The notes: generated from the letters alone by a model not told the origin. DNA of 64,000 nucleotides from Lawsonibacter faecis (GCF_014287675.1 NZ_JACOPQ010000002.1:248001-312000); one strand, 5' to 3'; counted from the first letter of the stretch, positions 1-8,606 are shown. Numbers and translations are program-made.

Positions 1-18
1 GGGCGGCGTTTTTCTGCG

Positions 19-906
19 CTACAGGGAGGCGAGCAGCTCCTCAAGCTCCTCCCTGGAGTAGTCGTAGACCTTGTCGCAGAACTGGCAGGTGAGCTCCGCG
101 CGGCCCTGCTCCTCAATGAGGGAGCGCAGCTCCTCCCTGCCCATGCTGATAAGGGCCCTGGTCACCCGCTCACGGCTGCAGTAGCAGCGGTACTCCACGT
201 CAGACTCCTCCACCGCCTCCAGCTCGAAGTCCCGCAGGACCCGCTCCAGAAGCTCCCGGGGGCCTATCCCGGTCCTCAGGGCCTCGGTGACCGGCCCCAC
301 CTCCATAACGCCCCGCTCAATGGCGGAGATGACCTCCTCCTCCGCCCCCGGCAGGAGCTGGATGAGATACCCGCCGGCGCAGGCGATGGACTGGTCGGTA
401 TCCACCAGCACGCCCAGGGCGCAGGCGGTGGGGATCTGCTCGCTCTCGGAGAAATAGGCGGCGATATCGTCGGCAATCTCGCCGGAGAGCAGCTCGATGG
501 TGCCCACATAGGGCTCCTTCAGGTTCAGGTCCTTAATCACGGTCAGCGAGCCCGCGCCCACGGCGCTGCCCACATCCAGCTTTCCGGGGGCCTTGAGGGG
601 CAGGTCCACGGCGGGGTCCTGGACATAGCCCCGGACGTTCCCGGCGCTGTCGGAGACCACGGTGATGGCGCCCAGGGGGCCGTCGCCCTTGACGCGCAGG
701 GTGATGGAGCCGTCCTCCTCCTTGAGCTGGTTGCCCATCATGGACGCCGCCATGAGGGTGCGCCCCAGGGCCGCGGTGGCGGTGGGGAGGGTCAGGTGGA
801 TCTGGCGGGCGCGCTCCACCAGGTCCCTGGCCGTGATGACCGACGCCTTCACGGGCGCGTCCTTGGCCAGCATGCGAATGATCCGGTCTGCCATGAAATG
901 CTTCAT
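19..906 (-). CDS. hslO: Hsp33-family redox-regulated chaperone
   Basis: This cytoplasmic holdase protects unfolding proteins under oxidative stress; in the family, oxidation of a zinc site switches it on. The 295-residue length is typical. The C-terminal zinc switch is visible as CYC (Cys241, Cys243) and CQFC (Cys274, Cys277), the family CxC-N30-CxxC pattern. The N-terminal part carries the usual fold starting MADRIIRML. That methionine (Met5 of the ORF, base 894) may be the true start, because family members begin there and a GGAAGG lies directly against the upstream ATG. It is last of a three-gene minus-strand set behind yerC and a methyltransferase. Confidence 0.95.
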   Translation of the reverse strand: MKHFMADRIIRMLAKDAPVKASVITARDLVERARQIHLTLPTATAALGRTLMAASMMGNQLKEEDGSITLRVKGDGPLGAITVVSDSAGNVRGYVQDPAVDLPLKAPGKLDVGSAVGAGSLTVIKDLNLKEPYVGTIELLSGEIADDIAAYFSESEQIPTACALGVLVDTDQSIACAGGYLIQLLPGAEEEVISAIERGVMEVGPVTEALRTGIGPRELLERVLRDFELEAVEESDVEYRCYCSRERVTRALISMGREELRSLIEEQGRAELTCQFCDKVYDYSREELEELLASL

Positions 907-962
907 CCTTCCATTTGTAAAAAGCGTGCGTCAATCAGGCGGCGGGGGCAGGCCCCCCTGCC

Positions 963-1712
963 CTATCCGTCCTTCCGCGCAGCGAAAAAGACGCGCTCCT
1001 CGCCGGGCCCGGGCGGGCGCATTTTCAGCTCCCCATACCGCCTGATGCGGCGGAAGCCCGCGGCGCGGAGGTACTCCTCCAGCTCGTCCGGCTCATAGGC
1101 GTACTCCTCGTGGAGCTCCTCCCCCCGCGCCCAGCGGCCGTCGTCCTCCCGGCGGAAGATGTCCATGCCGTAGGTACAGATGCGGCGGCGCGGCGAGTAC
1201 TCCGCCCGCCAGACACAGTATGCGTCGTCGGTCTCGTCGATAAACATCTGCCCGTCCAGGTTCCTCAGCTTCTCCGGGGTGTTGACGTCGAAGAGGAAGA
1301 GGCCCCCCGGCATGAGAAACAGATGGACCCGCTCAAAGGCCTTTTGCAGTATCTTGGGGCGGGTGACGTAATTTATGCTGTCCAGGCAGCAGACGCAGGC
1401 GTCGATGGTGCCGTATAGGTCCAGCTTCTCCATGGGCTGGTGCAGGAAAATGGGGGGCTCGCCGGCGAGCCCCCTGCACTTCTCCGCCGCCCGGGAGAGC
1501 ATCTCCTCCGAGCGGTCCGCACCTATCATCTCATAGCCGCGTAAAGCCAGTTCCCTTGTCAGGCTTCCCGTGCCGCAGGCCAGGTCCAGCACCGTATGGA
1601 CCCTCAGCGCGCCGCGGGCAAAGTGGCGCTCCAGATAGTCCGCCCAGCGGGCATAGCCCACGTCCTGGGTCAGCTCATCGTAGCACCCGGCCAGGAACTC
1701 ATAGCTTTCCAT
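963..1712 (-). CDS. class I SAM-dependent methyltransferase
   Basis: A 249-residue protein with a Rossmann-fold methyltransferase core. Motif I is VLDLACGTG (residues 41-49), followed by an acidic IGADRSEEM segment for the SAM ribose. The substrate cannot be read from the sequence; small-molecule methyltransferases of this class are common in Clostridia. Its start codon lies inside the 3' end of yerC (14-base overlap), so the two are translationally coupled. hslO follows 56 bases downstream. Confidence 0.85.
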   Translation of the reverse strand: MESYEFLAGCYDELTQDVGYARWADYLERHFARGALRVHTVLDLACGTGSLTRELALRGYEMIGADRSEEMLSRAAEKCRGLAGEPPIFLHQPMEKLDLYGTIDACVCCLDSINYVTRPKILQKAFERVHLFLMPGGLFLFDVNTPEKLRNLDGQMFIDETDDAYCVWRAEYSPRRRICTYGMDIFRREDDGRWARGEELHEEYAYEPDELEEYLRAAGFRRIRRYGELKMRPPGPGEERVFFAARKDG

Positions 1713-2010
1713 CGGCCTTCAGCTTCTCCTTGGCCCGGGGCAGGACGGTGGTATAGCCCTCTGCGCCGTAGTTGAGGGAGCGGTTGACCCGGCTGATGGT
1801 GGCGCTGGACGCGCCGGTGCGCTCCAGGATATCGTTGTAGATCATCCCGTCTGAGAGGAGCAGCGCCACCTCAAACCGCTGCTCCATGGCCCGCAGCTCC
1901 GCCACGGTGCACAGGTCGGAAAAGAATTTTTTGCACTCGTCCAGATCCTTGAGGGTGAGGATGGTCTCATAGAGAATATCGCTCTGCTCCCGTTTCTCGC
2001 CTTTGGTCAT
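1699..2010 (-). CDS. yerC: YerC/YecD family TrpR-related DNA-binding protein
   Basis: A 103-residue TrpR-like helical repressor of the YerC/YecD family. The helix-turn-helix is seen in the segment ILERTGASSATISRVNRSL near residues 60-78, and the length matches the family. The ligand and regulon are not known from the sequence. It is the first gene of the operon with the methyltransferase and hslO, and a good sigma-A promoter lies 38 bases upstream. An AAAGGAGG ribosome site precedes the ATG. Confidence 0.88.
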   Translation of the reverse strand: MTKGEKREQSDILYETILTLKDLDECKKFFSDLCTVAELRAMEQRFEVALLLSDGMIYNDILERTGASSATISRVNRSLNYGAEGYTTVLPRAKEKLKADGKL

Positions 2011-2047
2011 GAGACGGATGCCTCCTTTGTTTTGTTATTTCGCTGAT

Positions 2048-2076
2048 ATTCTAACACTGTGAAGTATGAAAGTAAA
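2048..2076 (-). promoter_or_regulatory. sigma-A promoter of the yerC operon
   Basis: On the minus strand, TTTACT and TAGAAT are separated by 17 bases. The -10 element occupies 2048-2053 and the -35 element 2071-2076. Transcription would start near 2040, just ahead of the yerC ribosome site. Confidence 0.7.
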
Positions 2077-2113
2077 CCTGTTTTGCCGCTTTTCTCCCGA
2101 TTTTACACGCCGC

Positions 2114-2389
2114 CTATGCCCCCCGCACATGGAAAGACCGCTCGTCCGGGTCCGGTTTTCTGCCCTCCACCTCGATATGGGTCACCTCGGCATAGCGGGG
2201 ACCGCGGGCGGCCGCGCCGATGAAGGCGTCCACCGCCTCCGCCGCGCCCTGGACCTCCATCTCCACCGTGCCGTCCTCCCGGTTGCAGACCCAGCCCGTC
2301 AGGCCCAGGCGGGCGGCGTTCTGGCCGGCGAACCAGCGGAAGCCCACGCACTGGACCAGGCCGGCCGCCACAATCCTCTTGCGGACCAT
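2114..2389 (-). CDS. acyP: acylphosphatase
   Basis: A 91-residue protein with the acylphosphatase fold, which hydrolyses carboxyl-phosphate bonds of acylphosphates in the cytoplasm. The catalytic Arg18 (in the segment VQCVGFR) and Asn36 (in GWVCNREDGTVE) have the family spacing of 18 residues. The usual VQG glycine is replaced by Cys14, a departure from the consensus in the phosphate loop. The start at 2389 is chosen because GGAGGAA sits six bases before it. It appears monocistronic. Confidence 0.92.
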   Translation of the reverse strand: MVRKRIVAAGLVQCVGFRWFAGQNAARLGLTGWVCNREDGTVEMEVQGAAEAVDAFIGAAARGPRYAEVTHIEVEGRKPDPDERSFHVRGA

Positions 2390-2537
2390 GGAAATTCCTC
2401 CAATCACCCCGGCGGCGGCCTGAGCGCCGCCGCTCTCCCGTTTTTCTTCAATTTCACTCTACCACGCCGCCGAAGCCCTGTCAAATCCCCGTCCGGCGCA
2501 TAGACTGACCTATGAGAGAAAAAAGGAGGTCCGCCCT

Positions 2538-3260
2538 ATGAAACGCGGTAAAAAGCCCGCCGGGCCGGCGAACGTGGATTCCGGCCAGTGGAAGCATGTA
2601 CTCAAGTGCGAGGAGGAGCCGGTGCTCACCCTGGACCTGCGCTGGCCCAGGCTGCCCGACGAAAACGCGGCCCTGCGGCGCATCAGCCGTTATTACCAGC
2701 GCTTTGCCGACCAGTGGAAGGCCCGGTGGGAGGCGGCGCTCTACGCCCGGGCCTGTGCCGCCCTGGCCGAGGCCCGGGAGAATTCCCGCCCCTTCCAGCC
2801 CTGGCAGGCGCAGTTGGTTTACACCGTCACCTACAATGAAAACGGCCTGCTGAGCCTCTTCTCGGACGCCTATGAGTATACCGGCGGAGCCCACGGCATG
2901 ACGGTGCGCTGCGCCGACGCCTGGGACCTCACGGACGGCTCGCCCCGCTCCCTGAGCTCCTTCTTCCCGCCCAGGAGCCGCTGGCGGCGGCAGGTGCTGG
3001 AGGCGGTGCGGACCCAGATCGCCGCCCGGCTCGCCACCGGGGAGTCTGTCTACTTCGACGACTGGGAGAAGAAGGCCGAGACCGAGTTCGACCCCGGGCG
3101 GTTCTATCTGACGCAGGAGGGCGTGACGGTATTTTACCCCCTCTACACCCTGGCCCCCTACGTGGAGGGGATGCCCGCGTTTACCATCCCGTGGCCCCTT
3201 CCCCCCGAACTGCCCAAAGAGGAGCCGCCGGAGCAGTCGTCCGACCAAAAAAAGCAATAA
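2538..3260 (+). CDS. DUF3298-domain protein
   Basis: A 240-residue protein with a DUF4163/DUF3298-type (RsiV/PdaC-like) region. The hallmark is the segment YEYTGGAHGM near residue 110, followed by a C-terminal FYLTQEGVTVFYPLYTLAPYVEG segment typical of DUF3298. No signal peptide or membrane anchor is seen, unlike many relatives, so its location is unclear. AAAGGAGG precedes the ATG. The last 20 residues are Pro/Glu/Lys-rich and probably disordered. Confidence 0.78.
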   Translation: MKRGKKPAGPANVDSGQWKHVLKCEEEPVLTLDLRWPRLPDENAALRRISRYYQRFADQWKARWEAALYARACAALAEARENSRPFQPWQAQLVYTVTYNENGLLSLFSDAYEYTGGAHGMTVRCADAWDLTDGSPRSLSSFFPPRSRWRRQVLEAVRTQIAARLATGESVYFDDWEKKAETEFDPGRFYLTQEGVTVFYPLYTLAPYVEGMPAFTIPWPLPPELPKEEPPEQSSDQKKQ

Positions 3261-3286
3261 AAATACTTTAAATGGAAAATTCTTTC

Positions 3287-3315
3287 TTGCAACGGTGGGC
3301 ATGATACTATATAAT
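3287..3315 (+). promoter_or_regulatory. sigma-A promoter of purA
   Basis: TTGCAA (3287-3292), a 17-base spacer and a perfect TATAAT (3310-3315). The leader from about 3322 to the ATG at 3392 is about 70 bases; I see no purine riboswitch in it. Confidence 0.8.
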
Positions 3316-3391
3316 ATCGGCGTTCCGTGGGAAAAGGCCAAGGGAGGCGGTCCGCCTGCCAGTGCGAATCCCTGCGGAAGGAGGAACCACC

Positions 3392-4669
3392 ATGGTAAAA
3401 GCGATCGTCGGGGCCAACTGGGGCGACGAGGGCAAGGGCAAGATCACCGACCTGCTGGCGGAGGAGTCCGACGTGGTCATCCGCTTTCAGGGCGGGGCCA
3501 ACGCGGGCCACACCATCATCTGCGGCTACGGCAAATTCGCCCTGCACCAGCTCCCCTCCGGGGTATTTTACCCGCACACCACCAACATCATCGGAAACGG
3601 CGTGGCGCTGGATGTGCCCAAGCTCGTCGACGAGCTGAAGACCCTCGCCGACGGCGGCGTGCCCGCCCCCCGCATCATCGTGGACCAGCGCACCCAGGTG
3701 CTGATGCCCTACCACGTGCTGCAGGACGTCTGCGAGGAGGAGCGGCTGGCGGGCGCGGCCTTCGGCTCCACCAAGTCGGGCATCGCCCCCTTCTACGCCG
3801 ACAAGTACGCCAAAATGGGCGTCCAGGTCTGCGATCTCTTCGACGAGGCGCGGCTCATGGCCCGGCTGGAGCATGTCTGCGTCATCAAGAACGTGCTCTT
3901 CGAGCATCTCTACCACAAGCCCCCCCTGGACCCCGGGGCGCTCTTTGAGACCCTGATGGGCTACCGGGAGATGATCGCCCCCTACGTGGGGGACGCCATG
4001 AGCTTTGTCCACCGGGCCATCCGGGAGGACAGGAGGATTCTGCTGGAGGGCCAGCTCGGCTCCATGAAGGACCCGGACCTGGGCATCTACCCCTTCACCA
4101 CCTCCTCCCACACCCTGGCGGGCTTCGGCGCCGTGGGCGCCGCCGTGCCCCCCACCGCCATCACCGACGTGGTGTGCGTGACCAAGGCCTACTCCTCCGC
4201 CGTGGGCGCGGGCGCCTTTGTCTCCGAGCTGTTCGGGGACGAGGCGGACGAGCTGCGCCGCCGGGGCGGCGACGCAGGCGAGTTCGGCGCCACCACCGGG
4301 CGGGCCAGAAGGGTGGGCTGGTTCGACGCCGTGGCCACCAGGTACGGCTGCATGGTCCAGGGGGCCACCGAGGTGGTCCTCACCGCCATCGACTGCCTGG
4401 GCTACCTGGACGAGATTAAGGTCTGCACCGGCTACGAGATTGACGGGGCCGTCACCGACGCCTTCCCCGTGGCCCCCCTGCTGGAGCGGGCCAGGCCGGT
4501 CTATGAGACTCTGCCCGGCTGGAAATGCGACGTGCGGGGCGTCACCGAGTTTGATCAGCTGCCCCGGGAGGCCCGGGACTATGTGGAGTTCATTGAGCGC
4601 CTGCTGGGCGTGCGTGTGGGGACCGTCTCCACCGGCCCCAGGCGCCACGAGATTATCCGGCGGAAATAA
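3392..4669 (+). CDS. purA: adenylosuccinate synthetase
   Basis: Catalyses the GTP-dependent joining of IMP and aspartate to adenylosuccinate, the first committed step to AMP. The 425-residue protein opens with the P-loop-like GDEGKGK (residues 11-17). It then shows the substrate motifs GGANAGHT, GSTKSGIAPFYADKY and, near the C-terminus, the base- and sugar-binding VCVTKAYSSAVGAGAF region. The ATG at 3392 is preferred to an in-frame ATG at 3362 because AAGGAGGAA lies just before it. The gene stands alone between its own promoter and a hairpin. Confidence 0.97.
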   Translation: MVKAIVGANWGDEGKGKITDLLAEESDVVIRFQGGANAGHTIICGYGKFALHQLPSGVFYPHTTNIIGNGVALDVPKLVDELKTLADGGVPAPRIIVDQRTQVLMPYHVLQDVCEEERLAGAAFGSTKSGIAPFYADKYAKMGVQVCDLFDEARLMARLEHVCVIKNVLFEHLYHKPPLDPGALFETLMGYREMIAPYVGDAMSFVHRAIREDRRILLEGQLGSMKDPDLGIYPFTTSSHTLAGFGAVGAAVPPTAITDVVCVTKAYSSAVGAGAFVSELFGDEADELRRRGGDAGEFGATTGRARRVGWFDAVATRYGCMVQGATEVVLTAIDCLGYLDEIKVCTGYEIDGAVTDAFPVAPLLERARPVYETLPGWKCDVRGVTEFDQLPREARDYVEFIERLLGVRVGTVSTGPRRHEIIRRK

Positions 4670-4677
4670 GCCTCTCA

Positions 4678-4706
4678 ATGCCCGGGCGCCGGCGGCGCCC
4701 GGGCAT
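4678..4706 (+). terminator. GC-rich hairpin after purA
   Basis: A perfect 13-bp stem (ATGCCCGGGCGCC with its complement) and a 3-base loop, 9 bases after the purA stop. There is no strong U run, so termination may be partial. Confidence 0.6.
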
Positions 4707-4761
4707 GATTTCGGCGCCGGTTTCGTCCCGTAAAATTTACCCGGTTTCTCAAAATTTTTGT

Positions 4762-4790
4762 TTTACATTCGACATTATATATTGTATAAT
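4762..4790 (+). promoter_or_regulatory. sigma-A promoter of the CofE-like gene
   Basis: TTTACA (4762-4767), a 17-base spacer and a perfect TATAAT (4785-4790) in an AT-rich island within GC-rich DNA. Confidence 0.8.
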
Positions 4791-4846
4791 AATTTGTCGC
4801 GGAAATGTTCCGCGCTGATTTATTCCAAAAATTAGGAGTGTTAACT

Positions 4847-6040
4847 ATGAGCCGGATGGTCGGAACAGTTTCGAGAGGTATCCGTGCGCCCATTATCCGC
4901 GCTGGGGACGACTTGGTGGAGATCGTCACCAAATCCGTTCTGGACGCCTCCGCCGACGCGGGCTTCGCCGTTCAGGACCGGGACGTCATCGCCATTACCG
5001 AGGCCATTGTGGCCCGCGCCCAGGGCAACTACGCCAGCGTGGACGACATCGCCGCCGACGTGCGCGCCAAGCTGGGCGGCGGCACCGTGGGCGTCATTTT
5101 CCCCATCCTCTCCCGCAACCGCTTCGCCATCTGCCTGCGGGGCATTGCCAAGGGCTGCAGGAAGGTGGTTCTGATGCTCTCCTACCCCTCCGACGAGGTG
5201 GGCAACCACCTTGTCAGCGTGGACGCGGTGGACGGGAAGGGCGTGGACCCCTACAGGGACGTGCTGACCCTGGCGCGCTACCGGGAGCTCTTCGGCTATG
5301 AGAAGCACCCCTTTACCGGCGTGGACTACGTGGAGTACTACGAGAACCTCATCCGGGAGTGCGGGGCCGAGGTGGAGGTCCTCTTCGCCAACGACCCCCG
5401 CGCCGTCCTGCCCTATGCCAAGAACGTCCTCGCCTGCGACATTCACACCCGCGCGCGGACCAAGCGCCTGCTGAAGGCCGCCGGGGCCGAGGTCGTCTGC
5501 ACCCTGGACGACATCATGACCACCCCCGGCAGCGCGGGCGGCTGCAACGAGAAGTACGGCCTGCTGGGCTCCAACAAGGCCACGGAGGAGACCGTGAAGC
5601 TCTTCCCCCGGGACCCCCAGCCCCTGGTGGACGCCATCCAGGCCAAAATGCTGGAGAAGACCGGCAGGCATGTGGAGGTCATGGTCTACGGCGACGGCGC
5701 GTTCAAGGACCCGGTGGGCAAGATCTGGGAGCTGGCCGATCCAGTGGTCTCCCCCGCCTACACCCCCGGCCTGGAGGGCACCCCCAATGAACTCAAGCTC
5801 AAGTACCTGGCTGACAACGACTTCGCCGCCCTGACCGGCGAGGCCCTGCGGGACGCCATCAAGGAGCAGATCAAGAAGAAGGACGGCAGCCTGGTGGGCA
5901 ATATGGCCGCCCAGGGCACCACGCCCCGGCGGCTCACCGACCTCATCGGTTCCCTGTGCGACCTGACCTCCGGCTCCGGCGACAAGGGCACCCCCATTGT
6001 CTATATCCAGGGGTATTTCGACAACTACACCACGGAGTAA
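4847..6040 (+). CDS. coenzyme F420-0:L-glutamate ligase-like (CofE-like) protein
   Basis: A 397-residue protein related to the CofE/FbiB ligase domain. It has an N-terminal core with TVSRGIRAPIIRAGDDLVEIV and an AITEAIVARAQGNY segment, and an extended C-terminus with VMVYGDGAFKDPVGKIWELADP. CofE adds gamma-linked glutamate to F420-0, but Clostridia of this kind are not known to make F420 and no other F420 gene is in the window. The physiological substrate is therefore unknown. The start at 4847 follows an AGGAGTG site. It is monocistronic, with its own promoter and terminator. Confidence 0.85.
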   Translation: MSRMVGTVSRGIRAPIIRAGDDLVEIVTKSVLDASADAGFAVQDRDVIAITEAIVARAQGNYASVDDIAADVRAKLGGGTVGVIFPILSRNRFAICLRGIAKGCRKVVLMLSYPSDEVGNHLVSVDAVDGKGVDPYRDVLTLARYRELFGYEKHPFTGVDYVEYYENLIRECGAEVEVLFANDPRAVLPYAKNVLACDIHTRARTKRLLKAAGAEVVCTLDDIMTTPGSAGGCNEKYGLLGSNKATEETVKLFPRDPQPLVDAIQAKMLEKTGRHVEVMVYGDGAFKDPVGKIWELADPVVSPAYTPGLEGTPNELKLKYLADNDFAALTGEALRDAIKEQIKKKDGSLVGNMAAQGTTPRRLTDLIGSLCDLTSGSGDKGTPIVYIQGYFDNYTTE

Positions 6041-6047
6041 ACCTGAA

Positions 6048-6082
6048 ATGAGCGGCGGCCCCGGGGCCGCCGCTCATTTTTT
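6048..6082 (+). terminator. intrinsic terminator of the CofE-like gene
   Basis: An inverted repeat of ATGAGCGGCGGCCCC with its exact complement, followed by a run of five T. This is a strong Rho-independent terminator 7 bases after the stop codon. Confidence 0.92.
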
Positions 6083-6220
6083 GTACATCCGGACGGGCTT
6101 ATCAGGGCGGCCGGAAAAGCGGAGCGGACCGGGCGATAAACGGCAGCCCCGGGGGAGGCCCTCCGCGGACCTCCCTGAATGGGTTTCAAACCGGCGGCAA
6201 GCACCGTAACGGGACCTGCC

Positions 6221-6405
6221 GTGAAGAGGGCAAAGGCATACCTTGTTTCATCCATACTGTTTGCCACGGCCGCTGTGATTTGGAGCATTGTCACTTATAT
6301 GCTCTGCCGGTATTGCAGGGCTGCTATGTGCTCGCATTCGGTGCGGGGGCTGTCGTGTACTTCATTCGGTACAGGCGCAGTAACCGCAATCAGGACGACG
6401 AATAG
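6221..6405 (+). pseudogene. frameshifted small two-helix membrane protein
   Basis: From a GTG at 6221 one frame encodes a basic start and a hydrophobic helix (KAYLVSSILFATAAVIWSIV). Near 6280-6290 the sensible reading moves to another frame, which encodes a second hydrophobic segment and a charged end (GCYVLAFGAGAVVYFIRYRR, then SNRNQDDE and a TAG at 6405). Joined, these would make a protein of about 60 residues with two membrane helices. A one-base change is the simplest cause. No clear ribosome site is seen. It is either a decayed gene or a sequence error. Confidence 0.4.
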
Positions 6406-6417
6406 CGTTCCGTTTAC

Positions 6418-6448
6418 GGGGCAGCCGCCTGAAGCTGGCGGCTGCCCC
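6418..6448 (+). terminator. hairpin after the broken membrane-protein ORF
   Basis: A 12-bp stem (GGGGCAGCCGCC with its complement) and a 7-base loop, 12 bases after the TAG at 6405. Its position supports a real, if now broken, gene upstream. Confidence 0.5.
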
Positions 6449-6590
6449 GGTTTGCATCTTTCGGCCGAGCGGGGCCGGGCAGACCGAGTATCAGCACTTT
6501 TCCGCAGCAGGAGCCGCCCCGGGTTCTCTCACGTTCAGCGCGGTCTGGGAAAAAACCTGGTGTTAAATCCGAACCTGTATCCGGTAATAT

Positions 6591-6615
6591 AAAAGGCCGC
6601 CCGTTCGGGCGGCCT
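6591..6615 (-). terminator. intrinsic terminator of the DUF2284 gene
   Basis: Read on the minus strand, AGGCCGCCCG and its complement form a stem followed by TTTTATATT. It lies about 70 bases beyond the DUF2284 stop codon. The stretch between holds nothing else I recognise. Confidence 0.75.
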
Positions 6616-6683
6616 CCCCATATATTCGTATGCTGCGCCTTATCGGCACAAGGCGCATTAAGCCAACTCAACAAAGCAACAGA

Positions 6684-7178
6684 TTATTCGACGAGAATAA
6701 GACCAAAATGATTTTGAATTTCCCCTTTTTCTCTGAGCGTATGGATTTCAAGTCCATTATTTCTTACCGTGGCAAAAACGTCTATACCACAAGCTTCCAT
6801 CGCTGGTACTGTTTTATCAGGAAAATTGCAGGAGTCCTGACCGCACTTCTTGCATTTTTCGCATGGACCGCTTCCAAAAGCGATTACCTTGTAATAGTCG
6901 TCCAAAAATAACTCCCGTGCGGCTTTAACGGCCAGAGGCGTTATCAGACTCATTTCGTGGCATCTGAACAGTATGCCATATTCAAAGCAGTCAATCATTT
7001 CCCGCGTTTCTTTCCATGTCGGTGAATATGGCGGGCAACAATGATTTTTTCCATATGTATTGCAGCCAAACTTGCAGCGATAAACCGTCCAAGCCGCTGT
7101 CACGATTGTTTTTGCGTCAATCCTGACTGCCAAATCCGCGCCGCCCTCTTGTAAAAGGTTGAAGTATTTTTGCATCAC
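6684..7178 (-). CDS. DUF2284 predicted metal-binding protein
   Basis: A 164-residue, cysteine-rich cytoplasmic protein of the DUF2284 family. The visible cysteine clusters are CKFGC, CCPPYSP and CEKCKKCGQDSC; these suggest iron-sulfur or zinc binding, but no reaction is established. The start at 7178 is a GTG with AGGAG seven bases upstream; the next codon is ATG and could also be used. It has its own promoter and terminator. Confidence 0.85.
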   Translation of the reverse strand: MMQKYFNLLQEGGADLAVRIDAKTIVTAAWTVYRCKFGCNTYGKNHCCPPYSPTWKETREMIDCFEYGILFRCHEMSLITPLAVKAARELFLDDYYKVIAFGSGPCEKCKKCGQDSCNFPDKTVPAMEACGIDVFATVRNNGLEIHTLREKGEIQNHFGLILVE

Positions 7179-7258
7179 AACACCACTCCTGCCGTATTTT
7201 CAGCGCGTCTTTTCCGCCCGAGGCGTACCGGGTCAATCCAATACGCCTTTTTAATGTA

Positions 7259-7287
7259 ATTATAAGAGAGTTCATGTGCAAATGCAA
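7259..7287 (-). promoter_or_regulatory. sigma-A promoter of the DUF2284 gene
   Basis: On the minus strand, TTGCAT (7282-7287) and TATAAT (7259-7264) are separated by 17 bases. The leader would be about 75 bases. Confidence 0.75.
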
Positions 7288-7391
7288 TCGCCTGAACGGC
7301 CCCATTTTCAGAGGGCTGACGTTGCATGATTTCAGCCCCGCATGCACAGCTTGACCACGCTGAGCGCCACAGAAGCTCGTTTCGTCCCGCC

Positions 7392-7421
7392 TTGACAGAT
7401 TCCGGCCCGCCGGGTTATGAT
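7392..7421 (+). promoter_or_regulatory. promoter of the lipoprotein pair
   Basis: TTGACA (7392-7397), an 18-base spacer containing a GC-rich inverted repeat, and TATGAT (7416-7421), 37 bases before the ATG of the first lipoprotein. Confidence 0.7.
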
Positions 7422-7458
7422 GGTAAGAACGAAATGCGACGAACGGGGGCATCTCCTC

Positions 7459-8589
7459 ATGAAAAAGAAACGGCTTCTCTCCTACTGCCTGGCGCTGCTG
7501 CTGGTCCTCTCCGCCTGCGGCGGCAAGACCGCCGATGTGACGCCCGCCCCGCCGGAGCTGCCCAGACTGCCGCCCAGAACCGAGGCCCCCTCCCCCACGC
7601 CGACGCCCACATCAGAGCCCGAGCCGGAGTACACCGGCCCGCTCAACCCCCTCACCGGCCTGCCCATGGGCGAGGAGTGGGTGGGCAGGCGGCCGGTGGC
7701 CATTATGCTCAACAACCTGAAGGAGGCCCAGCCCCAGCTGGGCCAGAGCCAGGCGGACATCATCTACGAGGCCCTGGAGGAGGGCGGCATCACCCGGATG
7801 ATGGGGGTCTACCAGTCCCTGGACGGCGTGGGGATGGTGGGCTCCATCCGCTCCGCCCGCACCTACTACCTGGAGCTGGCCCTGGCCCACGACGCGGTCT
7901 TTATCCACGCCGGCGGCAGCGACGAGCCCAAATACGAGGACGCCTACGGCAAAATCAAGGCCTGGGGCGTCACCAGCCTGGACGGCGTCCGCGGCCCCTA
8001 TATGAGCAACTCCGTGGAGGGGAATCTCATGTGGCGGGACCCGGCCCGCAAGAAGAACAACGGATCGGTCCACAGCGTGGTCACCACCGGGGAGAAGATT
8101 CAGGAGGTCTTCGCCAACGCCTCCTTCCGCACGGAGCATGAGGACGGCTTTGTCTACGAGATGGCCTTCGCCGAGGACGGCACCCCTGCGGGCGGGGCGG
8201 CCGCCGGGGTCATCACCGTCCCCTTCTCCAACTACAAGACCGGGAAATTCACCTACGACGCCGGGACCGGGCTCTACATGATTGAGGAGTACGGCAAGCC
8301 CTACAAGGACGGCAGCACCGGCGAGCAGGTGGGCGTCACCAACGTGGTGGTGGTCAGGACCGGCCACCAGAACACCGGAGACTCCTACGGGCATATCAAG
8401 GTGGACCTGGACGGCACCGGCACCGGGTACTTCGCCTGCGGCGGAAAGGTCATCGACATCCTCTGGTCCAAGGAGCGGCCCGGCGGCCAGTTCCACTATA
8501 CCGATTTGGACGGCAATCCCATCGTCTTCGGCCGGGGGAAGACCTATGTGAACATCGTCCCCACCGACGCCGAGATTGCCTTTGAGTAA
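7459..8589 (+). CDS. DUF3048 lipoprotein (YerB-like)
   Basis: A 376-residue secreted lipoprotein. The signal peptide begins KKKRLLSYC and ends in the lipobox LSAC. A Pro/Thr/Glu-rich linker follows to about residue 60, then the two DUF3048 domains. Hallmark segments are RPVAIMLNNLKEAQPQLG, GGITRMMGVYQ and SIRSARTYYLELA. YerB-type proteins are outer-face lipoproteins of unknown reaction. The start is the ATG that opens the signal peptide. It is followed after 17 bases by a second lipoprotein, so the two are probably one transcript. Confidence 0.92.
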   Translation: MKKKRLLSYCLALLLVLSACGGKTADVTPAPPELPRLPPRTEAPSPTPTPTSEPEPEYTGPLNPLTGLPMGEEWVGRRPVAIMLNNLKEAQPQLGQSQADIIYEALEEGGITRMMGVYQSLDGVGMVGSIRSARTYYLELALAHDAVFIHAGGSDEPKYEDAYGKIKAWGVTSLDGVRGPYMSNSVEGNLMWRDPARKKNNGSVHSVVTTGEKIQEVFANASFRTEHEDGFVYEMAFAEDGTPAGGAAAGVITVPFSNYKTGKFTYDAGTGLYMIEEYGKPYKDGSTGEQVGVTNVVVVRTGHQNTGDSYGHIKVDLDGTGTGYFACGGKVIDILWSKERPGGQFHYTDLDGNPIVFGRGKTYVNIVPTDAEIAFE

Positions 8590-8606
8590 CGATTGCGAGG
8601 TGCGCC

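Noticed and set aside
3316..3391. Purine riboswitch in the purA leader
   Set aside because: The leader is about 70 bases and I could not find the three-way junction core or a paired terminator.
3158..4678. 506-codon minus-strand frame opposite purA
   Set aside because: purA is unmistakable on the plus strand; the opposite frame is low-complexity and lacks any start signal.
4841..5671. Long minus-strand open frame opposite the CofE-like gene
   Set aside because: It mirrors codons of the real gene in GC-rich DNA, is rich in Gly/Val/His without a recognisable fold, and has no ribosome site.
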